64,000 nt of DNA from Rheinheimera pacifica. Its GTDB lineage: Bacteria > Pseudomonadota > Gammaproteobacteria > Enterobacterales > Alteromonadaceae. Within the stretch, counting starts at the first letter, position 1, and each line of letters opens with the position of its first letter. Of this stretch, positions 15,766-25,103 are shown in pieces. The DNA is taken from positions 1 through 64,000 of the forward strand of contig NZ_FNXF01000001.1 of assembly GCF_900108485.1 (NCBI RefSeq), in the 5' to 3' direction. Position numbers and translations under genes: made by a program. Under the pieces are notes generated by a model. The model saw nothing but the letters and a program-made list of their open reading frames with translations, was not told the origin of the DNA and searched no databases.

Positions 15766-18700
15766 ATGGCAAATTTCTTTATTAACAGGCCTATTTTTGC
15801 CTGGGTAATTGCAATAGTAATTATGTTGGCCGGGATGTTGTCGATTAAACAACTGCCGGTAGAGCAATACCCACGCGTAGCCCCCCCGGCAATCAGCATC
15901 AGTGCTTCATACCGTGGCGCTGCGGCGCAAACGGCAGAAGATGCGGTAACCCAGGTTATTGAGCAGGCGATGAACGGCCTGGACAACCTGATGTATATGT
16001 CAGCCAATACCGACTCATCCGGTAATGTCAGCCTGACGCTGACCTTTGAAACCGGTACCGATCCGGATATTGCCCAGGTGCAGGTGCAAAACAAACTGCA
16101 GCAGGCGTTACCATTATTACCGCAGGAAGTGCAGCAAAACGGCGTGCGCGTAGCCAAGTCTAACGGCGGCTTTTTGATGGTAGTGGGCTTTATCTCTGAA
16201 GATGGCAGCATGGCGCGTGATGATATATCCGACTTTGTGGTAGCCAACGTAAGAGACCCGCTAAGCCGTACCCTGGGCGTAGGTAACGTACAGGTGTTTG
16301 GTAGCCAGTATGCCATGCGGGTATGGTTGGATGCTGACAAGCTAAACCAGTATCAGCTGACACCGGCCGATGTCACCTCAGCTATTCAGGTGCAAAATAA
16401 CCAGGTAACAGCCGGCCAGTTAGGCGGCGCACCAGCGTTACCGGGCCAGCAGTTTAATGCCGCTATTCTGGCGCAAACCCGGCTGACGTCGGCTGAAGAA
16501 TTCGGCCAGATTTTACTACGGGTTAATGCTGATGGTTCAATGGTAAAACTGTCGGATGTGGCCCGTATTGAGCTGGGTGGTGAAGATTACTCTGTTATTG
16601 CCCGTTATAACGGCAAAATGGCTACCGGTTTAGCGATTGAACTGGCCACCGGTGCCAACGCTCTGGATACCGCCAGTGCTGTAAAAGCCAAGCTGGCTGA
16701 GCTGGAGCCTTACTTCCCGGCCGGTTTATCCACCGTGATCCCCTATGACACTACGCCTTTTGTTGAAGTATCTATCAGCTCGGTTGTGCAAACACTGATT
16801 GAAGCTATTATTCTGGTGTTTTTGGTGATGTATCTGTTTTTACAGAACTTCCGCGCTACGTTAATTCCTACGCTGGCAGTACCGGTAGTGTTGCTGGGTA
16901 CCTTTGGTGTGATGTCAGCTTTTGGCTTTACCATTAATACCTTAACCATGTTCGGTATGGTACTGGCCATCGGTCTGCTGGTAGATGATGCCATCGTGGT
17001 GGTGGAAAACGTTGAACGGGTAATGAGCGAAGAAGGCCTGGGCCCGGTAGAAGCCACGCGTAAATCAATGGGCCAGATCACCGGTGCTTTGGTGGGGATA
17101 GGCCTGGTGCTATCGGCGGTATTTGTGCCTATGGCGTTCTTTGGCGGTGCTACCGGGGCTATTTATCAGCAGTTTTCTATTACCATTGTAACAGCCATGG
17201 CGTTGTCGGTGCTGGTGGCATTAATTTTTACTCCGGCACTGTGTGCCACCATGTTAAAGCCCATTAAGGGCGATCATCAGGCCAAGGGCGGTTTCTTTGG
17301 CTGGTTTAACCGTGGTTTTGACAGCACCAACCGTAATTATCAGCGTGGTGTTGCCGGCATGCTGGCACGGCCTAAGCGGTCGATGCTGGTGTATGGCGCT
17401 ATTGTGGCTGTTATGGCGCTGATGTTTATGCGCTTGCCCACCTCATTTTTGCCGGAAGAAGATCAGGGCGTATTTTTAACCATGATCCAATTACCTACCG
17501 GTGCCAGCCAGGAGCGTACTGAAGCCATTATGGATAAAGTGGCCGAGCACTATGGCTCTGAAGCTGCGGTGCAATCGGTGTTTACGGTATCGGGTTTTAG
17601 CTTTGCCGGCCGGGGCCAGAATATGGGCCTGGCGTTTGTGCGGTTGGCTGACTGGGGTGATCGTGGCCCGCAAGATAGCGTGCAGGCGGTTATCGGCCGT
17701 GCCTGGGGCTTTTTTGGTACAGTGAAAGAGGCACAGATATTTGCCTTTAACCTGCCACCTATTGCAGAGCTGGGCCGGGCAACGGGTTTCTCGCTGTTTT
17801 TGCAAGACCGTGGTGGCGTAGGGCACCAGGCATTATTGAATGCGCGTAATCAGTTACTGGGTATGGCAGCGCAAGAGCAAGGCCTGGTAGGTGTGCGGCC
17901 AAACGGTATGGAAGATGCCCCGCAGTTACAAATTAACGTGGATCAGCTAAAAGCACAGGCGCTGGGTGTATCGCTTAGCGATATCAACCAAACGCTGTCA
18001 ATTGGCTGGGGTTCTACCTATGTTAATGATTTTGTTGACCGTGGCCGGGTGAAAAAAGTGTATGTGCAGGCTGAGCCTGAGTTTCGTATGACACCGGAAG
18101 ATATCAAACGCTGGCATGTGCGTAACAGCAACGGCGAAATGGTGAGCTTTGCTTCTTTTGCCAGCAGCGACTGGGTATACGGCCCGCAGCGCTTAGAGCG
18201 CTATAACGGTGTATCGGCAATGGAAATTCAGGGTGAACCGGCACCAGGCTCCAGTTCGGGTGATGCGATGGCTACCATGAAGCGCTTAATTGGCCAGTTA
18301 CCAGATGGTATTGGTTTTGAATGGACGGCAACCTCGTATCAGGAAAAACTGTCTGGCTCACAGGCACCGGCATTGTACGCCTTATCTATTCTGGTGGTGT
18401 TTTTGTGTCTGGCGGCATTGTATGAAAGCTGGAGCGTACCTTTTGCAGTAATACTGGTAGTGCCGCTGGGTATTGTTGGCGCACTGACCGCCGCTTATAT
18501 GCGCGGCCTGGGTAACGACGTGTACTTCCAGGTGGGCTTACTGACCACCATGGGGCTGGCGTCGAAAAACGCCATTTTAATTGTCGAGTTTGCCCGCGAA
18601 CTGCAACAGCAGGGTAAAGCGCTGGTAGACGCCATATTAGAGGCAGTGCGTTTACGTTTACGGCCCATTATTATGACGTCAATGGCGTTTTCATTAGGTG

Positions 18701-18915
18701 TACTACCGTTGGTGATCAGCAGTGGTGCTGGCTCTGCCAGCCGTAATGCCATTGGTACCGGTGTACTGGGCGGCATGATCTCAGCAACAGTACTGGCCGT
18801 GTTTCTGGTGCCGGTGTTTTATCTGGTGATAATGCGGGTGTTTGCAGCAAAGGCTAAAACCACGCAGCAGGATGATGCCGAGCACGGCAATTCTGAGGTT
18901 GTGAAGCAGTCTTAA
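15766..18915 (+). CDS. acrB: RND multidrug efflux permease (AcrB/MexB family, HAE1)
   Basis: A 1,049-residue inner-membrane drug/proton antiporter, full length for the family. It begins [17 protein letters not shown], the standard HAE1 start. Proton-relay residues are visible: the Asp pair in [16 protein letters not shown] (TM4) and the Lys in [15 protein letters not shown] (TM10). Two large periplasmic loops and 12 transmembrane helices are expected. The protein should work as a homotrimer with the AcrA-like adaptor, expelling amphiphilic drugs, dyes or bile-salt-like compounds. It is the second gene of the operon and is followed by hairpins. Confidence 0.95.
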   Translation: MANFFINRPIFAWVIAIVIMLAGMLSIKQLPVEQYPRVAPPAISISASYRGAAAQTAEDAVTQVIEQAMNGLDNLMYMSANTDSSGNVSLTLTFETGTDPDIAQVQVQNKLQQALPLLPQEVQQNGVRVAKSNGGFLMVVGFISEDGSMARDDISDFVVANVRDPLSRTLGVGNVQVFGSQYAMRVWLDADKLNQYQLTPADVTSAIQVQNNQVTAGQLGGAPALPGQQFNAAILAQTRLTSAEEFGQILLRVNADGSMVKLSDVARIELGGEDYSVIARYNGKMATGLAIELATGANALDTASAVKAKLAELEPYFPAGLSTVIPYDTTPFVEVSISSVVQTLIEAIILVFLVMYLFLQNFRATLIPTLAVPVVLLGTFGVMSAFGFTINTLTMFGMVLAIGLLVDDAIVVVENVERVMSEEGLGPVEATRKSMGQITGALVGIGLVLSAVFVPMAFFGGATGAIYQQFSITIVTAMALSVLVALIFTPALCATMLKPIKGDHQAKGGFFGWFNRGFDSTNRNYQRGVAGMLARPKRSMLVYGAIVAVMALMFMRLPTSFLPEEDQGVFLTMIQLPTGASQERTEAIMDKVAEHYGSEAAVQSVFTVSGFSFAGRGQNMGLAFVRLADWGDRGPQDSVQAVIGRAWGFFGTVKEAQIFAFNLPPIAELGRATGFSLFLQDRGGVGHQALLNARNQLLGMAAQEQGLVGVRPNGMEDAPQLQINVDQLKAQALGVSLSDINQTLSIGWGSTYVNDFVDRGRVKKVYVQAEPEFRMTPEDIKRWHVRNSNGEMVSFASFASSDWVYGPQRLERYNGVSAMEIQGEPAPGSSSGDAMATMKRLIGQLPDGIGFEWTATSYQEKLSGSQAPALYALSILVVFLCLAALYESWSVPFAVILVVPLGIVGALTAAYMRGLGNDVYFQVGLLTTMGLASKNAILIVEFARELQQQGKALVDAILEAVRLRLRPIIMTSMAFSLGVLPLVISSGAGSASRNAIGTGVLGGMISATVLAVFLVPVFYLVIMRVFAAKAKTTQQDDAEHGNSEVVKQS

Positions 18916-18921
18916 ATGAAC

Positions 18922-18998
18922 ACAGGGCAGCAAAGCTGCCCTGTTAGGTTTGTACCTTTACCGGCTTTTCGGTCCCACGCTGAACTGCCGGTTTTTTT
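18922..18998 (+). terminator. Terminator region after the efflux operon
   Basis: Two hairpins lie between the convergent genes. ACAGGGCAGC-aaa-GCTGCCCTGT (18922-18944) is a perfect 10-bp stem but lacks a strong T run. ACCGGC (18960-18965) pairs with GCCGGT (18987-18992) across a 21-base loop and runs into TTTTTTT. Together they should end acrB transcription. Confidence 0.7.
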
Positions 18999-19015
18999 AT
19001 TGTTACCAGCCTGGT

Positions 19016-21703
19016 TTAACGACGGCGGTTAATCCGACACCATGCAGTACATGCTAACAGGCTTATCAGCAGCCAATGTAAACTGCCACCTGAACTTTCC
19101 TGTGGTTTCGCGGCGACTACAATCTTCGCCGTGTGGTTGGCAACTGCTCCAGCAGAGTCGGTAACTGTGAAGCTTAAACTGAACTCAGCTGCGCTGTTAA
19201 GCTTACCCGTTAGCAGCCCGGTACTGGATAAGGTAAGTCCCGTTTGGGGGGAGGCGAAAGCAAACTGCAGAGCAAGCCCTTCAGGATCAGTAAAATATTG
19301 TGCCAGCTCAATCTGGATATCTGATCCTTCTACTGCCGGGAAAACAGGTAAGGAGGCTTTTACCACCGGAGCCAGGTTTAGCTGATACTGGAAGTTAACA
19401 CGTGATACCAGCCCCGCAGCATCTGCCGCCAATACGTCGAAATTACCGGACTCGTTAGCCTGCCCATTAAAGCTCAGGCTGCCATCGGCACTCAGACTGA
19501 ACGCTGCAGCAGCATTTTGCAGGCTGAAGGTAAGCGCAGTATCTTCTTCATCGCTGATCACAGAGCTAAGTGCTATCTGGTAGTTTTTACCCTGGTTAAG
19601 CGACAGCTGCAGTTGTTCCGGAGTCTTTACAAAAGGTGCGCTATTGTGAGCAAAGCGGCTCAAACGACGTTGCTCAACGTCATAGATACCCACATTGCCC
19701 GCTAATGGCACCAAAGCTGAGTAGCCAATCTGATAATCCTGCTGTAGTTGCCAGCGGCTCAGGCTCAGGCTGCTGTTCCATAGTCCGCTGGTGTTGTCTT
19801 GTTCAAGAATTTGGAACCCATTCCAGTTAGATGCCGCGACAAAGCGATCACCGACTGGCACCCAGCGCTGGAAGTTTGCTTGCAGATATTGATTCGATAG
19901 TAATGTCAGCTCTCCGGTATTACCTACGCGATAGTTTTGTAGATAATTATTGCTTTGTAATGTCAGCAGATTATTACGAGCGTAATAGCTGTCCAGGGCA
20001 GGGAGAGAGAAACCTGTAAAAAGTTGCTTTTGTTGTAAGGTGTTATTTGCAATAACAAAATGGCTGATAATCTGTTGTTGCTGATCGACAGTATAAATAT
20101 TATCTCCTACCACCATCAGCATCTGGATGTCTGCAATACCCGACACACCTGATACGCCGTTGGCTACAGTGTGGACGATTCTGAACTGGTTATTTTGCTC
20201 AAGTCGCAGCAGGCTCAGTGTGTCGTTTCTTGCGATAGTCAGATATAGGCCCACGTTGACCAAGTTGTGTGAATTAATATAAAACGGGTAACCGTTACGG
20301 TCGGCCAGGACGCCACTGCTTAGCAACTGCAATTTGTGGTTTTGAGAGTCAAGTTTTAGCAATGAGTAGTAGTTACTTTGGAATATCGCAAATAATCCAT
20401 CACCCAGATTGTGTGCGCTGTTACTATAATAGTAACTATCATGCCCAAGCAATTCCAACTGAGTGCTGGATTGCATTAGTTCAGGCATACCTTGCTCATT
20501 AAGTTTGTACAGTCTGAGCATCCGATTATCGTGCTTTAGCAGGTAGTCATCATTCAGTACCAGTAAACTGGCAGGGTCACTGAATCCCAGCACTACATCC
20601 TGTTCGCCTGGCCGTACGCTGGCAGAAACTGTCAAAGTATTTGTATTAAGCTGTAGTAAGCCGGTGTCATTTAACACCGTAACGGTTTGCTCGCGGCCTA
20701 AAACCGCTCTTACCCCGGTGGTGAGGTTGTTTAAGTTCACGCTGGCTACTTGCTGTAAGTTATTGGCTTTATACAACCCAAGAGTGTTGTTATTCCTCAA
20801 CAATATATTGTTATCGCCAACAAAGTTCAGTTCAGAAAAAAAGTTGTTAAACAGATTATTACCACTTAATACCTCGCTCAGTTGCAGATTTACCGGGTCA
20901 TAGCTTAATACATAACTAAAGTTGTTACCGCCATAGACAATACTTTGGCCGCTCGGGTTTACAGTTAAGTATCCAACATATTGATCGCTATTGATATTGT
21001 GTGACATGTTATGCCCGCTGACATATTGCCATTGACCATTTTGCAACCGATAAACTGCCAGATTCTCATGTGCGTTTTGCCAACTTGAACTGGCAACCAG
21101 CAGGGTGTTACCACTAAGCGCAATATGATCGGCATATTGCGGCAGTTGCAACGTAGTCAAAGGAGTCAGGCGGCCATTGTCTGCTGCGACGCTGTAAGTG
21201 TTAACTTCGTAACCGTTATTTACTACCGCCAAGCCGTTACGCAGTATAATACTACTACCGTAGTCAATATTAATTCTGCTAATAGCTGTAACAACAGGCT
21301 GATATTCTTCATTTAACGGTAACGAGATCGCAATACCGTAGGCCCTGCCTAACACCCAATTGTCTGTGGGGGATACCTGTAACTCATTGATATAAAAACC
21401 CGCCTCCAAACCAAGTTCAGTATTAGATACTTCGTGCACCAACTGATACTGGCCATTGTTCACTGTATATATGGCAATACCCAGCGCACTGCTGACTACA
21501 GTCACTTTATCACCCTGTGCAATCTTATCTGCATAGGCCAAAATGCCCTCTTTCAACTGAGTATCAATTTGCAGGCTAATCGGCTGGCTTAGATATTCTT
21601 CTGACGGCAGATAATTGCTGCTGACATACTGCGGTGTTACAACTTGATCTGCCTGCACAGACAGCACAGCCAGCAGTAAGCTGGCCCAAAAAGTTTTATG
21701 CAT
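19016..21703 (-). CDS. Large exported protein with beta-propeller-like region, cadherin-like domains and GlyGly-CTERM anchor
   Basis: An 895-residue surface protein. I chose the ATG at 21703 (signal peptide MHKTFWASLLLAVLSVQA), preceded by AGGAAG, rather than the frame start at 21829. Residues about 30-690 are beta-rich, with many Asn/Gln and repeated strands, like a degenerate propeller. Two cadherin/dystroglycan-like modules follow (LSSVISDEEDTALTFSLQN; LAQYFTDPEGLALQFAF). The C-terminus has the tripartite GlyGly-CTERM signal: SSGGS, the hydrophobic helix LHWLLISLLACTAW and an Arg-rich end. Such proteins are processed by rhombosortase and exported by type II secretion. It sits between the pump and its probable repressor, with no obvious functional tie. 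Confidence 0.75.
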   Translation of the reverse strand: MHKTFWASLLLAVLSVQADQVVTPQYVSSNYLPSEEYLSQPISLQIDTQLKEGILAYADKIAQGDKVTVVSSALGIAIYTVNNGQYQLVHEVSNTELGLEAGFYINELQVSPTDNWVLGRAYGIAISLPLNEEYQPVVTAISRINIDYGSSIILRNGLAVVNNGYEVNTYSVAADNGRLTPLTTLQLPQYADHIALSGNTLLVASSSWQNAHENLAVYRLQNGQWQYVSGHNMSHNINSDQYVGYLTVNPSGQSIVYGGNNFSYVLSYDPVNLQLSEVLSGNNLFNNFFSELNFVGDNNILLRNNNTLGLYKANNLQQVASVNLNNLTTGVRAVLGREQTVTVLNDTGLLQLNTNTLTVSASVRPGEQDVVLGFSDPASLLVLNDDYLLKHDNRMLRLYKLNEQGMPELMQSSTQLELLGHDSYYYSNSAHNLGDGLFAIFQSNYYSLLKLDSQNHKLQLLSSGVLADRNGYPFYINSHNLVNVGLYLTIARNDTLSLLRLEQNNQFRIVHTVANGVSGVSGIADIQMLMVVGDNIYTVDQQQQIISHFVIANNTLQQKQLFTGFSLPALDSYYARNNLLTLQSNNYLQNYRVGNTGELTLLSNQYLQANFQRWVPVGDRFVAASNWNGFQILEQDNTSGLWNSSLSLSRWQLQQDYQIGYSALVPLAGNVGIYDVEQRRLSRFAHNSAPFVKTPEQLQLSLNQGKNYQIALSSVISDEEDTALTFSLQNAAAAFSLSADGSLSFNGQANESGNFDVLAADAAGLVSRVNFQYQLNLAPVVKASLPVFPAVEGSDIQIELAQYFTDPEGLALQFAFASPQTGLTLSSTGLLTGKLNSAAEFSLSFTVTDSAGAVANHTAKIVVAAKPQESSGGSLHWLLISLLACTAWCRINRRR

Positions 21704-21878
21704 TAATAGTGCTTCCTGAAAAGGGAATAATAATGGGATAGTCACAGCAAAACGCTGTTGCCGTAATTTATTCGGGAGGACAATCCTTTGTTTAGTTCTG
21801 TGGACACAAAACCTACAGAATCTTATCAACCGGATAATATGAAGTAAATAGAGGTCAAAATACTTAATTAATCAATAA

Positions 21879-22496
21879 TCAAGGTTTTTTCAGGCCCTGC
21901 AGCATGGCATCTACCAGTGCGCCGGCATGTTGATGTAAGTCGCATTGTTGCGGCCGCAGTAAGAAGTTACTGATAATGCCGCCCATATACATATGCAAAG
22001 CTGTTGCCGCCAGATAGGGGCAGATACCATCACGTAGTAAATCTGCCTGAGCGGCGCGTTCAAAAGCCCGCTGCATTACAGCAACGGCTTGTTCATCCAG
22101 CTCGTCCTGCTTATTTACCGCCGGGTTTAATTCATCAATGTATTCACAGCGGTGAAACACAATTGTCAGCACCCGGTGGTGTTGATCACTTGAGGCAATA
22201 AGCTTCAGGCCGTTAATCATTAAATCACGGATTTGATTGAAAGGATTATCACCAGGATTGTTATCTATTTCTGTTAGCAGAGTTTGAAACGGTAAACGTA
22301 CCCGTTCCAGCATGGCATTGAATAAATCGGCTTTGTTCTGAAAATGCCAGTAAATTGCGCCACGGGTTACATTGGCGGCTACGGCGATTTTCTCTAACGT
22401 TGTACGCGATACACCGTGCTGAAAAAATAACACTTCTGCAGCATCTAAAATAGCTGCCCGGGTGCTTTCGGCTTCGGCCTTGGTACGTCTTGCCAT
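21879..22496 (-). CDS. acrR: TetR-family repressor (AcrR/TtgR-like)
   Basis: A 205-residue regulator. The N-terminal HTH is clear: AILDAAEVLFFQHGVSRTT, then LEKIAVAANVTRGAIYWHF and QNKADLFNAM, close to AcrR/TtgR repressors of RND pumps. The C-terminal 140 residues form the ligand-binding all-helical domain. It most likely binds the TACATACA palindrome in the acrA promoter at 14510 and is released by drugs. In E. coli acrR is divergent and adjacent to acrA. Here it is about 7 kb away, beyond the pump and a surface-protein gene. I see no second copy of the palindrome at its own promoter. Confidence 0.85.
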   Translation of the reverse strand: MARRTKAEAESTRAAILDAAEVLFFQHGVSRTTLEKIAVAANVTRGAIYWHFQNKADLFNAMLERVRLPFQTLLTEIDNNPGDNPFNQIRDLMINGLKLIASSDQHHRVLTIVFHRCEYIDELNPAVNKQDELDEQAVAVMQRAFERAAQADLLRDGICPYLAATALHMYMGGIISNFLLRPQQCDLHQHAGALVDAMLQGLKKP

Positions 22497-22596
22497 TTGT
22501 TGTCTTTTAACCCTGTTATCTGCTTAATACAGCTGCAATTTTACCATATTTTGCCGGTTAAGGCCTAACCTAATGTGGTAACAGGGCTTTCGGATC

Positions 22597-23796
22597 TTAG
22601 CGTGCAAACGCCACTCTATTACGGCCGGCTTTTTTGGCGCTGTATAGTGCTTCGTCGGCGCGTTTTAGCAGTTGTTCTGTGGTTTCGCCGGGGTTGCGGA
22701 TAGCGCAGCCTAAGCTGATGGTGACATGTACGGTTTTACTGCCCGGCGTATTGCCGCGCTGTTGTTTGCCTTGCTTACTGTCTTGCGGCCGGGTTTGCTG
22801 GCGTATCACCAGTGGGTACTCTGCGACTTTAGCGCGTACCTGTTCCAGCTTTTCTGCCAGGGTATCTTTATTATTGTGACGGAATACCAGCGTAAACTCT
22901 TCGCCGCCGTAGCGGTAAGCACTAAGGCCGCGTTCGCTACCAAGTAAGGAACCCAGTAGTTTTAATACCTGATCGCCAACATCGTGGCCGTAGGTGTCGT
23001 TAAATTTTTTAAAGTGATCAACATCCAGCATAGTAACAGCGCTGCGCCGGCCAAGGCGGCTTAAATGGTTTAGCAGGGCGCGCCGCTGCGGTAACTGGGT
23101 TAGCTCGTCAATATAGGCCAGTTGCAGCATCTGGCTGGCCAGGCTAAGCAGCAAACTTAAACTGGCTGCCAGTGTCATCCAGCCCGACATCTGTGGTTGC
23201 TGGATCAACAGATAAAACAGCATCACTGCCAGCCAGGCAGCAAACTGGCCCCAGCGCTGGCTGTTGGCAGCGTAAAAATTGAGTAACCCTAACCAACAGG
23301 CAGCGATAACCGCCACCCACCATAACTGGCCCCAACTAAGCAAAAATTGTGCTGATACCGGCTGAAAAAAGGCTGCCGGCAGGGGTAACAACGCCAGCCA
23401 ATCGGCCAGTGGTAACAATAGCAGTAGCGGTGGTACCAGTAGCATCAGCAGTAGTAGTAATACTCCGCGTGGGGTAAGTAATTGTGGTTTTTGCTGCAGT
23501 TGCAGTAACAGCATCAGTACGGTGAACAACAGCGGCAGGGTAAAACTAAGGGCCGCAGTAGCAGGGTCGGTTAACGGGCGTTGTAGTGCTTGCTGCACCA
23601 CATAATAATGGCTGCCAAGCAAGCTGAGGCTGTATAACCAGTGCCATTGCCGCATCAGGCTGGCCAGCGTGGCGGTTAGCAATATCATGGCAGCAACAAT
23701 GTGAGGAAACTGGGCGCTAATGGCTGAGGCCAGCGGCGCAAACTGCCATTGCAGTAACAGGATCAGCAGCAGCGGTAACAGAACAAACAAATGCAC
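22597..23796 (-). CDS. Membrane-bound diguanylate cyclase (GGDEF)
   Basis: A 399-residue protein. Residues 1-225 contain about eight hydrophobic helices, rich in Leu and Gln, forming an unassigned membrane sensor. Residues 230-399 are a GGDEF domain: VTMLDVDHFKKFNDTYGHDV (metal/substrate helix) and RYGGEEFTLVF (active-site GGEEF). The I-site RxxD is not seen before it, so product inhibition may be absent. It should make c-di-GMP from two GTP. It is the last gene of a five-gene leftward run (flgA, flgM, flgN, bactofilin, this gene; 44-bp gap), so c-di-GMP synthesis looks tied to lateral flagellar expression. Confidence 0.88.
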   Translation of the reverse strand: MHLFVLLPLLLILLLQWQFAPLASAISAQFPHIVAAMILLTATLASLMRQWHWLYSLSLLGSHYYVVQQALQRPLTDPATAALSFTLPLLFTVLMLLLQLQQKPQLLTPRGVLLLLLMLLVPPLLLLLPLADWLALLPLPAAFFQPVSAQFLLSWGQLWWVAVIAACWLGLLNFYAANSQRWGQFAAWLAVMLFYLLIQQPQMSGWMTLAASLSLLLSLASQMLQLAYIDELTQLPQRRALLNHLSRLGRRSAVTMLDVDHFKKFNDTYGHDVGDQVLKLLGSLLGSERGLSAYRYGGEEFTLVFRHNNKDTLAEKLEQVRAKVAEYPLVIRQQTRPQDSKQGKQQRGNTPGSKTVHVTISLGCAIRNPGETTEQLLKRADEALYSAKKAGRNRVAFAR

Positions 23797-23840
23797 CTAA
23801 AACCTCAGTGATAGTTAATCGCCAGCATTAATAAGCGGCG

Positions 23841-24287
23841 TTAATTGGTGCCATGCTGAGCAGTGGCCATACCCATTACTTTGCCTCTTGCATCGCGCAG
23901 CGGCAATACCGACTTATTGCTGCCGGTTTTTTTGCCGGCGTCTGCCGCCTGCACTTCGCCAACAAAACGGCCACCTGTTTCAATGCTCAGATTATCGCTG
24001 TAAATGGTACCACTTAGTACGCCAGATTGCAGAATTTCTACCTGTTCGGCGTAAAACTCGCCCTCAGCACGGCCTTTAATAATAAGGTGACTGGCGTAGA
24101 TTTTGCCTTGCACCCGGCCTGGCTGGCTAATGGTTACTGCATGACTACTGCGGATATTACCCAGCAACTGGCCGTCGATCTGCATATTGCAGTCCAGCAC
24201 CAGATCACCTTGTAATTCACAACCCTGAGAAAGCAAGGTGGCATGTTTAGTAACGGCTTTGTCTTGCGGAGTTTTAGCTGAAAACAT
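23841..24287 (-). CDS. Bactofilin-family polymer-forming cytoskeletal protein
   Basis: A 148-residue protein. The ATG at 24287 has GGAAG 8 bases upstream; an upstream in-frame start at 24308 is less likely. The core is a right-handed beta-helix typical of bactofilins, with repeats such as CELQGDLVLDCNMQIDGQ, LGNIRSSHAVTISQPGRVQG and ILQSGVLSGTIYSDNLSIE. Flanking tails are short and polar. Bactofilins polymerise without nucleotides and serve as scaffolds for polar or envelope-associated machines. It lies 34 bp after flgN and 44 bp before a diguanylate cyclase, so it is probably co-expressed with the lateral flagellar chaperone. A role in placing basal bodies is inference. Confidence 0.82.
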   Translation of the reverse strand: MFSAKTPQDKAVTKHATLLSQGCELQGDLVLDCNMQIDGQLLGNIRSSHAVTISQPGRVQGKIYASHLIIKGRAEGEFYAEQVEILQSGVLSGTIYSDNLSIETGGRFVGEVQAADAGKKTGSNKSVLPLRDARGKVMGMATAQHGTN

Positions 24288-24321
24288 AATCTTGGCTTCC
24301 TGTAGCAAGTGCTGGCTGCGG

Positions 24322-24753
24322 TTACAGCGGCATGGCGGGATAGCTGGTGCGATTGTGCATCCCGGTGAGTTTTTGCATTAGCTGGCGCTGGCTGGCCAGT
24401 AATTTACCGCTTTTTTCATTCTGGGCGTGGCATAAGCGGGCTTTTAACGTCAGTTCCTGCAGTAACTGGCGGGTGCCGTGTTGCACCGGTGCCGGTAACC
24501 GGCTAACCAACTGGCGCATGCCGTCGCGGTTATTTTGTAAACCAAACTGTTGTAGCAGAGTATCGCGTTCATTGTGGCTAAGCTCGAGCGCTGTCATCAG
24601 TTGCAGTGACTGCTGGTTCAACTGCTGCAGTTGGGCACTTTCGCGTTGGCTCATCAGTTCATACTGTTGTTCCAGCAACTGATTCAGCTGATCCAGCCGC
24701 TGCACATCCTGTTGCAGGCTGCTGATAAATTGTTTCAGCAGCTGGGCGCTCAT
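24322..24753 (-). CDS. flgN: FlgN-type flagellar export chaperone (lateral system)
   Basis: A 143-residue, almost wholly helical, Gln/Leu-rich protein (LNQLLEQQYELMSQRESAQL, then LMTALELSHNERDTLLQQFG), with the size and heptad pattern of FlgN. FlgN escorts the hook-filament junction proteins FlgK and FlgL to the export gate. Its start overlaps the flgM stop by 4 bp, the usual flgM-flgN coupling. The sequence is poorly conserved, as in all FlgN proteins, so the call leans on position. Confidence 0.8.
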   Translation of the reverse strand: MSAQLLKQFISSLQQDVQRLDQLNQLLEQQYELMSQRESAQLQQLNQQSLQLMTALELSHNERDTLLQQFGLQNNRDGMRQLVSRLPAPVQHGTRQLLQELTLKARLCHAQNEKSGKLLASQRQLMQKLTGMHNRTSYPAMPL

Positions 24754-25040
24754 CGTTTGTGCATTTCCAGCATAGCGCTAACCAGTGTGTCTTCATCCAG
24801 TTGCAACTCGCCGTTGGCAATAGCCTGTTTAAGTTGCTGCACTTTGGCCATATCTACACTGTCTTTATCTGCCAGGCCCTGAAACGTTTGTTCCAGTGAA
24901 CGGCTGAAGGCGCTCACCTGACTGACGCCAGCTTCAGTTTTACCTGCCACCGGGGTTTTTGCCTGCTCTGTGCTGTGTTTTTCCTGCCCCAGCCGGTTTA
25001 CCGGGTTTATCTGCAGCGGGTTTTTCGGATCTATTTGCAT
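24750..25040 (-). CDS. flgM: Anti-sigma-28 factor FlgM (lateral system)
   Basis: A 96-residue protein with the FlgM layout: a flexible N-terminal half starting MQIDPKNPLQINPVNR, and a C-terminal helical half (KVQQLKQAIANGELQLDED, then TLVSAMLEM) that holds the sigma factor. It should bind the lateral FliA (LafS, 50812-51531) until the hook is complete, then be exported. It sits 63 bp after flgA and overlaps flgN. Confidence 0.9.
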   Translation of the reverse strand: MQIDPKNPLQINPVNRLGQEKHSTEQAKTPVAGKTEAGVSQVSAFSRSLEQTFQGLADKDSVDMAKVQQLKQAIANGELQLDEDTLVSAMLEMHKR

Positions 25041-25103
25041 ACTGTAAGTTCCACAATTTGGCTCTGATTAGATAAAGCGGCGTGATAATAGCGAAACTTT
25101 AAT

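Noticed and set aside
19131-20903. Several 60-84-codon frames antisense to the GlyGly-CTERM gene
   Set aside because: They are shadows of the large gene on the other strand, without ribosome sites or recognisable domains.
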